Shown: one piece after another, positions 44,830 to 52,627 of the stretch
Layout of the letters: each line of letters starts with the position of its first letter
How positions within the stretch are numbered: the stretch's first letter is position 1
From: Rodentibacter sp. JRC1
GTDB lineage: Bacteria > Pseudomonadota > Gammaproteobacteria > Enterobacterales > Pasteurellaceae
NCBI RefSeq assembly: GCF_020521555.1
Contig: NZ_BPWA01000001.1
Coordinates: 1,116,001-1,180,000 of the forward strand
Direction of reading: 5' to 3'
Length of the DNA: 64,000 nt
Made by a program: the position numbers and the translations under genes
The notes under the pieces: generated by a model
What the model saw: only the letters and a program-made list of their open reading frames with translations
The model's database searches: none
What the model was told of the DNA's origin: nothing

Positions 44830-45456
44830 ATGTTTGATCACATTGGGTTGCCTAAAAACCTTCAAAAAATACTGGATACTATAGAACATGCAACACCGAA
44901 AGAATTAAAAAAATTTAATCAATTCGCTAAAAATTTCCCTACTAGTATTTTAAATATAGAAAAATCATTAAATTCCGTTTTCTCTCCTGAAACTCGTGAT
45001 TTTTTAAAAAAACTTGAATTTATTGAGACTAAAAGTAAATTAAATAAGCTAGCTAGTTATTTGTCTATCAATGAGCAAAAAAGAATAAAGAATGAAATCG
45101 AAGAAGCGACAATAAAATTAAAGCAGGAAATTGAGAAAGTACCTGTAGAGATAATTAAGAAATCTAAAGAAACATATGAATATAGAAAGTTAGAAAAATC
45201 TTTTGAGGATAATGAAGCTAGTTCAAATGAATTTGAGAAGATTATATTTCAATATCAGATAGCTCTTTACCTATTTAAAATTATATATTCAATTATATCA
45301 TCTGAACCTCTAATTCATAATGAAGTATCAGGAAGTCAAAATCAGCAAATTCAAGCTATTAATTCAGAAATAAGTAATAACAATAACTATATATCACCTA
45401 ATATATCTATTGGTAATAATTCTAATGTAATAATTAATATAACTTCTAAGGAATAA
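44830..45456 (+). CDS. AT-rich cargo gene of unknown function, 208 residues
   Basis: Starts MFDHIGLPKNLQKILDTIEH, 11 bases after the repressor stop, so probably in the same transcript. The protein is Lys/Glu-rich and helical, with a hydrophobic helix (FQYQIALYLFKIIYSIISSE) and a polar tail rich in Asn and Ser (NNNNYISPNISIGNNSNVII). The codon use is far more AT-rich than neighbouring phage genes and no USS is present, which suggests recent arrival. Candidate exclusion or defence gene by position; I recognise no family. Confidence 0.6.
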   Translation: MFDHIGLPKNLQKILDTIEHATPKELKKFNQFAKNFPTSILNIEKSLNSVFSPETRDFLKKLEFIETKSKLNKLASYLSINEQKRIKNEIEEATIKLKQEIEKVPVEIIKKSKETYEYRKLEKSFEDNEASSNEFEKIIFQYQIALYLFKIIYSIISSEPLIHNEVSGSQNQQIQAINSEISNNNNYISPNISIGNNSNVIINITSKE

Positions 45457-45460
45457 TAAA

Positions 45461-45685
45461 ATGAAAAAACTCCCTCTCATTCTAACCGCACTTTTTCTCA
45501 TTTCTTCCCCTGTGCTTGCCAAGGGGAAGAAAGCGGATAGTGAGCAATATAGCTGTGATGATGGCAAACGTACTTGTAAAGATATGGATAATTGCGAAGA
45601 TGCGAAGTTTCATTTGCGCCAATGCGGTATGAAAAAACTCGACCGTGATCGCGATGGTGTGCCTTGTGAAAGTCTTTGTGGGTAA
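45461..45685 (+). CDS. Secreted Excalibur-domain protein
   Basis: 74 residues: a signal peptide (MKKLPLILTALFLISSPVLA) and a short mature part with the Excalibur calcium-binding motif DRDRDGVPCESLCG and paired cysteines. Excalibur domains occur on extracellular nucleases and surface proteins; here it stands alone. A USS lies inside the signal peptide (LTALFL). Expressed from the prophage it would be a small exported protein of the lysogen. Function unknown. Confidence 0.7.
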   Translation: MKKLPLILTALFLISSPVLAKGKKADSEQYSCDDGKRTCKDMDNCEDAKFHLRQCGMKKLDRDRDGVPCESLCG

Positions 45686-45746
45686 TGATTAAAAGTGAAT
45701 GTAATAATATTTATCTCTTATTTTATTTTTGAAGAGAAAGGAATGT

Positions 45747-46637
45747 ATGTCAAAAAAAGCTAACCAACCCCAAAAAGATCCCTTAGAGCCAATAAAAATT
45801 GGAATTGTTCGTCCCATTTCAAAGATGGACGAGGATCATTCTGAACAACATTGGGAGGATGTTCATTTCCTAATAGAACAAGCTCTATCTAATGATACTA
45901 ATCATAGTTTTGAAGTAAAATTAGTTAGTGAAGTTCAAGATGCTGATATTATTCAAGCAACCATTATTCAAAATTTATTTGAAAGTGATGTGGTTATTTG
46001 TGATATGACCTTACATAACCCGAATGTTTTTTTTGAACTTGGATTAAGAATAGCATTTAGAAAACCTTGCATTGTGATTCAAGAAGAAGGTACAAAACCT
46101 CCCTTTGATGTTAGTTCCATTCGCTATATTCCCTATCCTTGTAAATTAGCTTATGTTAAAGCGATTGAATTTCAGCAACAACTCAGAACAACAGTATTGA
46201 AAATCCATGAGGCATATATTAATGATGGTTCAGTGAGTACTGACCCGTTATTTTCTAAAGCCAAAATAGATTATCGAACACAATTAACTGAAATTAAGCA
46301 ATCATCAGTAGAATTTGTAATGGATCAATTAAAAGAGCTGCAAGGAGCGGTGGCTCATATCCAAAATGCAATTACAACATATAATCATAATAATATAGGG
46401 TTGTTAAGTGTTGAGAAAATTAAGCAAGAATTACTTTTTATGATAACAAAAGAATTTCAATTGGCAACCCAGAACTCAGCTAGTAGAGAACAATATATAA
46501 GTAGAATTCAAGATATGATTTTAGATAGAACTCGTAGGATTCGGAGAGAATATCCACTTCACGTTTATGAGGATATTAGAAGTAGAGCTTTTGAGTATAT
46601 GCAAGAGTTATCTTTGCAGCTAAAAAAAGAAGATTAA
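45747..46637 (+). CDS. Predicted NDT/TIR-like nucleotide-binding protein
   Basis: 296 residues from MSKKANQPQK (ATG 45747 behind AAAGGA). The first 155 residues look like a Rossmann-type domain of the nucleoside 2-deoxyribosyltransferase/TIR-like group: IKIGIVRPIS at the first strand, ADIIQATIIQNLFESDVVIC ending in D86, then NPNVFFELGLRIAF (residues 91-104, with a conserved-looking E97) and KPCIVI. The rest is helical and could oligomerise (SSVEFVMDQLKELQGAVAHI). Such domains often break down or sense nucleotides such as NAD in anti-phage systems. It is followed 39 bases later by a DUF3800 gene. Assignment is by motif only; the enzyme activity is inference. Confidence 0.55.
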   Translation: MSKKANQPQKDPLEPIKIGIVRPISKMDEDHSEQHWEDVHFLIEQALSNDTNHSFEVKLVSEVQDADIIQATIIQNLFESDVVICDMTLHNPNVFFELGLRIAFRKPCIVIQEEGTKPPFDVSSIRYIPYPCKLAYVKAIEFQQQLRTTVLKIHEAYINDGSVSTDPLFSKAKIDYRTQLTEIKQSSVEFVMDQLKELQGAVAHIQNAITTYNHNNIGLLSVEKIKQELLFMITKEFQLATQNSASREQYISRIQDMILDRTRRIRREYPLHVYEDIRSRAFEYMQELSLQLKKED

Positions 46638-46676
46638 GTTTTATTTTAGCGGATTTTTTAGAGTTATATTAGGTTT

Positions 46677-47456
46677 ATGAATCACACTTGGCATTTATTT
46701 TGTGATGAATCAGGTATAAGCGGAAAGCCATTCTATGCTTTCGGTGCATTGTGGGTTAAGGAAAATAACTTAATTCGATTTGAGAAAGAAATAACCGCAC
46801 TACGCCAAAAACATTTTTGTACAGATGAAATAAAATGGCAGTCGGCAAATTCTAAACGTTATGCGGAATTTTATGATGACTTGATTCGTTTCTTTTTTCA
46901 ATCAAATTATCTCTTCTTTAATTGTATTGTTGTACAACTTGCAGTGGTAAATAAATCTTTCCATAAAGGTAATTATGAAACTGCTAAGCAGAAACATTTT
47001 AATCTGTTAGTGTGTAATAAAATAGCAACATCTTTGTTTAAGGATAGAGAGCGTCGTTTTATTTTATCTGTTGATGATTTACCTTTTAGCTATCGTAAAG
47101 CAGATGAAGCAATGCATATTATTGCAAATAATATTATTCGCCAAAAAACGGCGATTCCAAATGCCATTTTGAAGTTAAATGAAGTAAATTCTAAACATTG
47201 CCATGGTGTACAGCTTTGTGATTTATTATTAGGTGCGGTATTAAGCGGCTATCAAAAGGATTCATCTTCGGAGCGGAAACAGGCAATTTCTGCTTTAATT
47301 GCTGAACATATTGGCTGGGATAAGTTAGCTTATGATACGTTGGACACAGAGAAGAAGTTCAATATTTGGTATTTTTATGATTCGACCAAAGGACCGAGAA
47401 TGGTAAAAACAATGGAAACAAGGTTAAAATACCCACTTCCGGAAGAAAAAAAATGA
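46677..47456 (+). CDS. DUF3800 family, RNase H-like protein
   Basis: A 259-residue protein with the DUF3800 pattern: the N-terminal DESG (residues 10-13, in HLFCDESGISG), an acidic EIKW (51-54), SVDDLPFS (131-138) and the closing motif QLCDLLLGAVLSG (179-191). Aspartates at these places would form an RNase H-like metal site, so a nuclease is likely, but no activity is established for this protein. DUF3800 genes are frequent in mobile elements. It ends the rightward cargo block and converges on late gene D. Confidence 0.75.
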   Translation: MNHTWHLFCDESGISGKPFYAFGALWVKENNLIRFEKEITALRQKHFCTDEIKWQSANSKRYAEFYDDLIRFFFQSNYLFFNCIVVQLAVVNKSFHKGNYETAKQKHFNLLVCNKIATSLFKDRERRFILSVDDLPFSYRKADEAMHIIANNIIRQKTAIPNAILKLNEVNSKHCHGVQLCDLLLGAVLSGYQKDSSSERKQAISALIAEHIGWDKLAYDTLDTEKKFNIWYFYDSTKGPRMVKTMETRLKYPLPEEKK

Positions 47457-47642
47457 CAGACCTTTCAGCCTGTCCGTTGAGTGTCCTCGCACAATCATGC
47501 AATTTCCCCACTGGGCGGAATCACACAAAGTAGCCGCCCCTATTATTCTTTGTGCTTTGTTACGAGTAATAATAACTTTTTTTGCCTGAAATGCAATCTT
47601 TTATTATTGTGAATTTATAAATTTGTGAGGAAGTTCTCAATT

Positions 47643-48821
47643 TTATTTCTCTCCTTTTCTCACATTCCCCTCTGCCGTTTCAATCTTCAACTCACACTCC
47701 ACCTGACAACTATACCCCCCGTCCGAAAGATTATGCGTGACCTTAGTGATCAACCAATCCGAACCATCAATCTCTTTTTTGAAGCCGGATAGTTGCACTG
47801 GGGTTTCCGGCATTAAATCCGGTATGCCGTAGGCTAGGGTAATGCTAAAGGTGGCGACCCCACGTTTGAGTCTATTAAAGGCGGATTTTGCCGCATTGAT
47901 TGCACTGGCTTCGGTGGCGTAGGTATGGCGTAGGGTTTTAATTTGGTTGCTGTCGCTGGTTATTGGTGCCCGTTGTTCTACGGTGTTATATTTTTTCTTT
48001 GTTAGCCGTCTGTCTTTTACTGTGCCGTTTTTTAGCGTTCTGCCTTTCGTCATTCGCTGTTTTTTCACAATTTGCGTGTTGGCATCCACGGTAATTTCGC
48101 CCCGTTTTCCGGTGTTGGTATTGTGCCAATAAGCACGCACGGCTTTGTAATTATCACTTTCTGCAATGCTGAAGCTATAACTATCGCCCTCTTGTTTGGT
48201 GATTTGCACGGTGGGTATCGGTTTTCCGCTTGCAGTTTTGCCTTGCCCCAATGGCATAAACAATAGCACGCCATTTTTCACCGTTGCCATTGCGCCGTAG
48301 TCTTCTGCAAGGCGGGTCAGTAAATTGATGTCGCTTTCGTTGGTTTGGTCGATGTGGGGGAGAGTTTGTTCGGCATATTCTTTCGCACACAGGCTTTCCA
48401 ATTTGTTTTCTTTGGCTATTTGTTCAATCAATGCCCCTAATTTTATTTGGTGAAATGACCGCTCTTTTTGCTCGCTCAAACTGCCCTTTAAATCTGCCGC
48501 TCTCGCACGAATAGTGAGACTATCGGGGCTACCGCTAAACTGCACTTCGTCCACTGAATATTTTCCTTTGTCAATTAAGGGTTCGCCCTGCCAACCTATT
48601 GCCACTTGGATTGTGGCATTGCGTGGCGGTAGGGCGAGTTTGCCGTCGTGGTCGGAAAGTTGCAAATCCAACATATCCGCTTCAAAGCCCCGATTGTCCT
48701 CAATCGTCATACTCATTAAGCGATCTGCCACGGTTTGGGTGATGTCGTTTTTCTGTTTGTCTTGAGTAATAACAAACACGGAAAACTTCGGCGTGCGGTG
48801 ATTGGTGTCGAAATTAAACAT
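47643..48821 (-). CDS. D: gpD, tail late-control protein
   Basis: The 392-residue product is the P2 gpD family (baseplate/tail protein, gp27-like), e.g. MTIEDNRGFEADMLDLQLSD and LPHIDQTNESDINLLTRLAE. Last gene of the tail operon; its start touches the gpU stop. Confidence 0.9.
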   Translation of the reverse strand: MFNFDTNHRTPKFSVFVITQDKQKNDITQTVADRLMSMTIEDNRGFEADMLDLQLSDHDGKLALPPRNATIQVAIGWQGEPLIDKGKYSVDEVQFSGSPDSLTIRARAADLKGSLSEQKERSFHQIKLGALIEQIAKENKLESLCAKEYAEQTLPHIDQTNESDINLLTRLAEDYGAMATVKNGVLLFMPLGQGKTASGKPIPTVQITKQEGDSYSFSIAESDNYKAVRAYWHNTNTGKRGEITVDANTQIVKKQRMTKGRTLKNGTVKDRRLTKKKYNTVEQRAPITSDSNQIKTLRHTYATEASAINAAKSAFNRLKRGVATFSITLAYGIPDLMPETPVQLSGFKKEIDGSDWLITKVTHNLSDGGYSCQVECELKIETAEGNVRKGEK

Positions 48822-49258
48822 TAAAAACTACTCATTACATTTTGTGCCAGTTCAATCAACAAGGGATCATCGGTGCGTTTTAAATTCAGCGTAAAATCAA
48901 TGGCACGTGGTGTGCCATCGCCGAAAAGCTCGCTACGGGTTTGTTGTATGGATTCGATGACAAAAAATCCCATCGGCATAAAGGTTGCCCCGTCAATTAA
49001 GGGAAAGGCTGCACCGTTTTCCGCCATTAATTCCAACATCGCAAGGCTGATTGTGCCGCCCGTAATTTCGGGGGCAAGTCTGCCGCTGATGGTAACGGTT
49101 TCCGAATCCTTGCCCGTGAATTGGGTTTTCGGCATTTGCCCCACCACAGAATTAGTCGGATGTCGCCAAGAGGATTGACGATCTAAACTCTGAAAAGGCA
49201 CGGTTTGCCGGGTGAAAACAAACATACCCAGTGCGGCGAGGGCGAAGTTTTGTAGCAT
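48821..49258 (-). CDS. U: gpU, tail terminator-type protein
   Basis: A 145-residue P2 gpU homologue (ALAALGMFVFTRQTVPFQSL near the start, GTPRAIDFTLNLKRTDDPL near the end). Between E' and D as in P2, but without T next to it. Confidence 0.88.
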   Translation of the reverse strand: MLQNFALAALGMFVFTRQTVPFQSLDRQSSWRHPTNSVVGQMPKTQFTGKDSETVTISGRLAPEITGGTISLAMLELMAENGAAFPLIDGATFMPMGFFVIESIQQTRSELFGDGTPRAIDFTLNLKRTDDPLLIELAQNVMSSF

Positions 49259-49276
49259 TATTTATCCTTCGTGGTA

Positions 49277-49432
49277 TTAATTCTTAACTTTTACATTCGT
49301 CAAGGCGAGTAATATATCAATGAAAATCAACCAACCCCACCCATCAATCCGGTGATACATTAAAAATGCAGCAAAGCCGGCAATAGTTGTGAGAGAAAGG
49401 AAATAAAAGAAAAAAATAAGGATTGCTTTCAT
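49277..49432 (-). CDS. 51-residue membrane protein in the tail cluster
   Basis: Starts MKAILIFFFYFLSLTTIAGF; two hydrophobic helices, the second WLIFIDILLALTNV, and a basic end. It lies between gpE' and gpU where P2 carries T. No strong ribosome site is visible. No function known. Confidence 0.45.
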   Translation of the reverse strand: MKAILIFFFYFLSLTTIAGFAAFLMYHRIDGWGWLIFIDILLALTNVKVKN

Positions 49433-49444
49433 ATAATTTATCTA

Positions 49445-49485
49445 AAAAGTGAGGTCAAAAAATCCCTTGATTTCTGACCGCACTT
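49445..49485 (-). terminator. Imperfect USS inverted pair in the tail operon
   Basis: On the minus strand AAGTGCGGTCA and TGACCTCACTT face each other (one mismatch) and are followed by TTTTT. One arm is a full USS and the other is a degenerate copy. It may reduce transcription into the second small membrane gene, U and D. Confidence 0.45.
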
Positions 49486-49491
49486 GGTTGG

Positions 49492-49617
49492 TTAAGAAAA
49501 AAGAAAAGCAACACCGAATACCACAAGCAACCAAAAACAGAGGAGCGTAATCAGTAACCCACGCCAAATAATGTAACGTGGTTTTGTTATGAGGTAATCA
49601 ATCAGATTCCGTTTCAT
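49492..49617 (-). CDS. 41-residue membrane protein overlapping gpE'
   Basis: Starts MKRNLIDYLITKPRYIIWRG and ends in one long hydrophobic helix (LLITLLCFWLLVVFGVAFLF). It overlaps the end of the gpE' frame by 20 bases, which suggests coupled translation. Unknown function. Confidence 0.5.
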   Translation of the reverse strand: MKRNLIDYLITKPRYIIWRGLLITLLCFWLLVVFGVAFLFS

Positions 49618-49792
49618 TGCGTTCCCTTGCTTTTTCTCGCCATTGCATTAATTCGGTGAAACTCATTTCTTCAAAGGCTTGTGGTTGCCAGTGGAAGATC
49701 AGGGCAATATCTGCCATGGCATCTTCCACGGTTTCGGCAATTAGGATTATTCCTCGGTCGCTTCTTCCGTTTCCGAGTTCTTCCCTAAAAAA
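49598..49792 (-). CDS. E': gpE' extension, reached by -1 frameshift from gpE
   Basis: The reading frame after the slippery site encodes about 62 residues including MADIALIFHWQPQAFEEMSF and TELMQWREKARERNETESD, the P2 gpE' pattern. There is no independent start with a ribosome site. The fusion E+E' would be about 149 residues (142 in P2). Like lambda G/GT, both forms are needed as tail-assembly chaperones. Confidence 0.8.
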   Translation of the reverse strand, partial: FFREELGNGRSDRGIILIAETVEDAMADIALIFHWQPQAFEEMSFTELMQWREKARERNETESD

Positions 49793-50046
49793 CTGACAGC
49801 CGCCGCAGAAAGTTCGGTAAAGTCAGCCACTTCCATTGTGGCAAAATCTGCTTTGTGTAACACCGGGAGTGTGACACGTGGCAGTAACACTTGCAGCGCA
49901 TCCACATCCATTTGCAACACGTCAAACATTTTTAAGCCTTTTAATGCCGGCACAGTGGGTTTATTCACGGTAATTTCGGTGATTTGTTTGTCGCCACGCA
50001 GAATCGGGGTTGATAATGTGATGATTTTTGAAGTTTCGTTTTTCAT
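49747..50046 (-). CDS. E: gpE, tail assembly chaperone
   Basis: A 99-residue P2 gpE homologue (ITEITVNKPTVPALKGLKMF; VDALQVLLPRVTLPVLHKAD). It lies between FII and the small membrane genes. Its end contains a -1 frameshift site that yields the E+E' fusion. Confidence 0.88.
   Translation of the reverse strand: MKNETSKIITLSTPILRGDKQITEITVNKPTVPALKGLKMFDVLQMDVDALQVLLPRVTLPVLHKADFATMEVADFTELSAAAVSFLGKNSETEEATEE
49786..49792 (-). promoter_or_regulatory. -1 ribosomal frameshift site T TTT TTA
   Basis: On the minus strand the heptamer TTTTTTA is in the correct phase (AGT TTT TTA in gpE frame) 13 codons before the gpE stop; slipping by one base opens the gpE' frame. P2 uses a comparable T6 slip. 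Confidence 0.8.
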
Positions 50047-50064
50047 AATAAATTTCCAACGTTA

Positions 50065-50086
50065 AGTAAAAGCCCCTTTCGGGGCA
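50065..50086 (-). terminator. Hairpin between FII and E
   Basis: GCCCC-GAAA-GGGGC with TTTT following on the minus strand; an intrinsic terminator or attenuator that would lower E expression relative to the tube protein. Confidence 0.7.
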
Positions 50087-50103
50087 AGGTGTGTGAAGTT
50101 AAA

Positions 50104-50610
50104 CTAGATGCCTACGGCTGCACGGTGTTCCGCCAAGCGGTCTTTGCCGCCCACAACGAAAATTGAATTGAGCAAGTCAATTTCAATTAAGTCTTTGCCG
50201 TTTTCGATGATTTTGTAATAGGTTAAAGGCACGGTGTAGCTTTGTTCAGTGTCATCGCCCGATTTGCTTGTGCCATTGTCAATTTCGCTAAATCGACCAC
50301 GCATCACCAATTCAATGGCGGTGACTTCTTCGGTGTCGTCTTGTTGGTACGAACCAGCAAAACGTAGTGGCGTGCCGTCAATCGCACCGCCGAATTGTTT
50401 TAAAAGTTCGGTCATATAACCGCCCATTTTGAATTGCGCTTCAAGGGCTTCTACGCCCAAGTTTATTTTCACCGGGCCAATCATTCCGCCTGCACGGTAT
50501 TCTTCCAATTTTAGGGCTAATTTCGGTTGAGTGATTTCGTTGACTTGCCCGCGGTAAGAATTACCGTCAGCCAAGAAATTCATTAATTTGAGTTTGCGGG
50601 GTAAAGCCAT
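50104..50610 (-). CDS. FII: gpFII, major tail tube protein
   Basis: A 168-residue homologue of the P2 tube protein (LPRKLKLMNFLADGNSYRGQ at the start; AIELVMRGRFSEIDNGTSK). It forms the inner tail tube. Directly after the sheath gene. Confidence 0.92.
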   Translation of the reverse strand: MALPRKLKLMNFLADGNSYRGQVNEITQPKLALKLEEYRAGGMIGPVKINLGVEALEAQFKMGGYMTELLKQFGGAIDGTPLRFAGSYQQDDTEEVTAIELVMRGRFSEIDNGTSKSGDDTEQSYTVPLTYYKIIENGKDLIEIDLLNSIFVVGGKDRLAEHRAAVGI

Positions 50611-50613
50611 GGG

Positions 50614-51798
50614 TTACGCTCCTACTTTTGCAATATTGGCGGCAAAATCAACCAAATATTCATCGCTAATATATTGGTTAAAGCCAAGCTGTTCTAATGG
50701 TGGCACAGGGCAGTAATCGTAAGAGACAAGCAATTTGGCATCTTTTAAGGTGGCAGCAGTGTTCAACTCGGCATTGATAAAGGCTTTACCGCCGATTAAA
50801 TAACCTTTGGCGGTAAATTCACGCCATTTTGCGTTTATTGCCTCTACAATATCTTTCACCAAATTGACGGAAATATCCTTATCCACCGCCCAATCAAAGG
50901 ATTGTGCAATAGTATCTTTCAACACTTGCGCTGTGCGTGTGTAGTTTTCATAGATGAATAATTTATCGGCAGAGCAAGTCCGCAAGCCCCAAAATTTGTA
51001 GCCGTTGTAATTGATACAGGCGGTAATGCCTTGTTCGTTCAGATAGTTTACGTCCGTTGCCGAATCGTTAATATCGAATGAAAGCGGTTTAGTTACGCCC
51101 GTCACACCGTTCAAACCTTTGTTGGAAATCGAGGTGTGCCAGCCAAATTCTTTGTCTTGATAGGCGCGCATTGCCGCCGCACGGGTGACGGCATAATCAA
51201 TTTCCGTTTGCTTGGTGTGAGGATTGAAAGAAAGGAAATCACCGAAAATCAACATTAATTCACGTTGAGAGAATTGGCGGCGATAGGTGACCGCTTGTTC
51301 TTTGGTGTTGCAGCCATAGCAAGAGGCATATACAAAACCATTTAATTTTTGTGCAACGGAAAGCAATTCAACGGTCACATCTTGGCTGTCGTATTTCGGT
51401 ACGCAGAAAATACGAGGTTTGACACCGCATACGGCAGCAGACACTAGAAACGCTTTTAAGCCGGTGTAATTGCCTTCATCATCAACGCCACCGATCACAT
51501 TCGCTTTCATTTGTGATTCATCTTCGCTTTCTTCGATTCGGATCACGACCACTTTACAATTTACAATATCTAAAATGCCGTCCAATGCACGTGAGAGTGT
51601 GCCTTGTTTCCCCGCTTTGGCAATCATTGCCGGGGTAATGCCGGTGAGTAAGGTGGGTTTGTTTAGCGGGAAAGTATCATTGTCGGCATCGGGAGCGGTG
51701 GCGACTAAGCCGATCACGGCAGTTGATGAAGTGGTTAAGGTGCGTAAGGCTTCCGAAATTTCGGTTACTTTGACACCGTGGAGATATTCTTCAGACAT
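50614..51798 (-). CDS. FI: gpFI, contractile tail sheath protein
   Basis: The 394-residue sheath subunit: EEYLHGVKVTEISEALRTLT at the N-terminus and KFWGLRTCSADKLFIYENYT and GGKAFINAELNTAATLKDAK near the C-terminus, as in the P2/T4-type sheath family. The gap upstream (51799-51907) has CTTGT-N3-ACAAG, possibly an activator site of a late promoter. Confidence 0.93.
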   Translation of the reverse strand: MSEEYLHGVKVTEISEALRTLTTSSTAVIGLVATAPDADNDTFPLNKPTLLTGITPAMIAKAGKQGTLSRALDGILDIVNCKVVVIRIEESEDESQMKANVIGGVDDEGNYTGLKAFLVSAAVCGVKPRIFCVPKYDSQDVTVELLSVAQKLNGFVYASCYGCNTKEQAVTYRRQFSQRELMLIFGDFLSFNPHTKQTEIDYAVTRAAAMRAYQDKEFGWHTSISNKGLNGVTGVTKPLSFDINDSATDVNYLNEQGITACINYNGYKFWGLRTCSADKLFIYENYTRTAQVLKDTIAQSFDWAVDKDISVNLVKDIVEAINAKWREFTAKGYLIGGKAFINAELNTAATLKDAKLLVSYDYCPVPPLEQLGFNQYISDEYLVDFAANIAKVGA

Positions 51799-51907
51799 AA
51801 AATAGCCCTATTTGAGTTGGGTTGGAAAGATAGGGTTATTTTGTCCCGTGGTGAGAGGCTTGTCGAACAAGGGGCATTGTGAAAGAAAGGATAACAGCAA
51901 GGGAAAA

Positions 51908-51936
51908 ATAAAAAACCCCGTGAACATCACAGGCTT
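51908..51936 (-). terminator. Terminator after the PEBP lipoprotein gene
   Basis: On the minus strand CCTGTGA and TCACGGG pair around TGT (one G-T pair), then GTTTTTTATTTTT follows. It isolates the lipoprotein gene from the sheath gene. Confidence 0.65.
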
Positions 51937-51983
51937 TCTTACAATATTATTTTGTTTTGGTTGATCAGCGGCTTATTATCAAG

Positions 51984-52598
51984 TTATTTAGAATCATAAG
52001 TACCGACTAAGTAGGCTTTATCAAGAATATGCCCTTGCATAGCAAAATGCAAATCATTGTAACGGAATCCCGGTTTCAAATTGAGTTTTGTGTCAAGCGC
52101 ATAAACATAAAGTTCATAGCGGTGTGGTTTATTTGGTGGAGCCATTCCGCCGTAAGCTGAGGCCTCTTCAATAGAAAGTTTATTTATCTTGCTTGCCCAG
52201 CTATTTGATCCCTGAACGAAGTCCTTTGCTGAAATACTTTCATTTTCCACTACTGAAGTACGCTCTAAATCAGCAATTAGCCAGTGCGTCCAAACAAATC
52301 CCGCAACTTCGGCTGCATCTTTATCTTCAAAAACTACTGCAAAGGATTTTGTTTTTTCAGGAGCATTTTTTATTTCAAAAGGAATAGAATAAGAGGGCAT
52401 TCCATTCTGGGTAAATTGTGTACCGTGTTTGCCGAATCTATCGGCAAATTTCCCATCTGCAATGGCAGAACTGGTTACCAACATTCCTCCTTCAGTTCTC
52501 ATTTGTTGCGCAGTTGAACAAGCAGCAAGAGCTGAAGAAAAGAGCATGATAAGCCCGGTTGTACGAATAATTTTATTGATATGATTTGTTTTTTTCAT
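51984..52598 (-). CDS. YbcL/YbhB-like PEBP lipoprotein, prophage cargo
   Basis: A 204-residue phosphatidylethanolamine-binding-protein homologue. The signal has a lipobox (SSALAAC, Cys27), so it is probably anchored by lipid. The PEBP motifs are FEDKDAAEVAGFVWTHWLIA and GGMAPPNKPHRYELYVYALD. E. coli YbcL, also encoded in a prophage (DLP12), is the closest known parallel; a uropathogenic variant dampens neutrophil migration. The gene has its own terminator and sits between the tail-fibre and sheath genes, where P2 has no gene of this type, so it is a moron (extra gene expressed in the lysogen). Confidence 0.85.
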   Translation of the reverse strand: MKKTNHINKIIRTTGLIMLFSSALAACSTAQQMRTEGGMLVTSSAIADGKFADRFGKHGTQFTQNGMPSYSIPFEIKNAPEKTKSFAVVFEDKDAAEVAGFVWTHWLIADLERTSVVENESISAKDFVQGSNSWASKINKLSIEEASAYGGMAPPNKPHRYELYVYALDTKLNLKPGFRYNDLHFAMQGHILDKAYLVGTYDSK

Positions 52599-52627
52599 AG
52601 ATACCTACCTTTTCCTGACTGATACAT

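Noticed and set aside
47524..47554. Hairpin CACAAAG/CTTTGTG between the DUF3800 gene and gpD
   Set aside because: The loop is long and no T-run follows closely; not strong enough to call a terminator.
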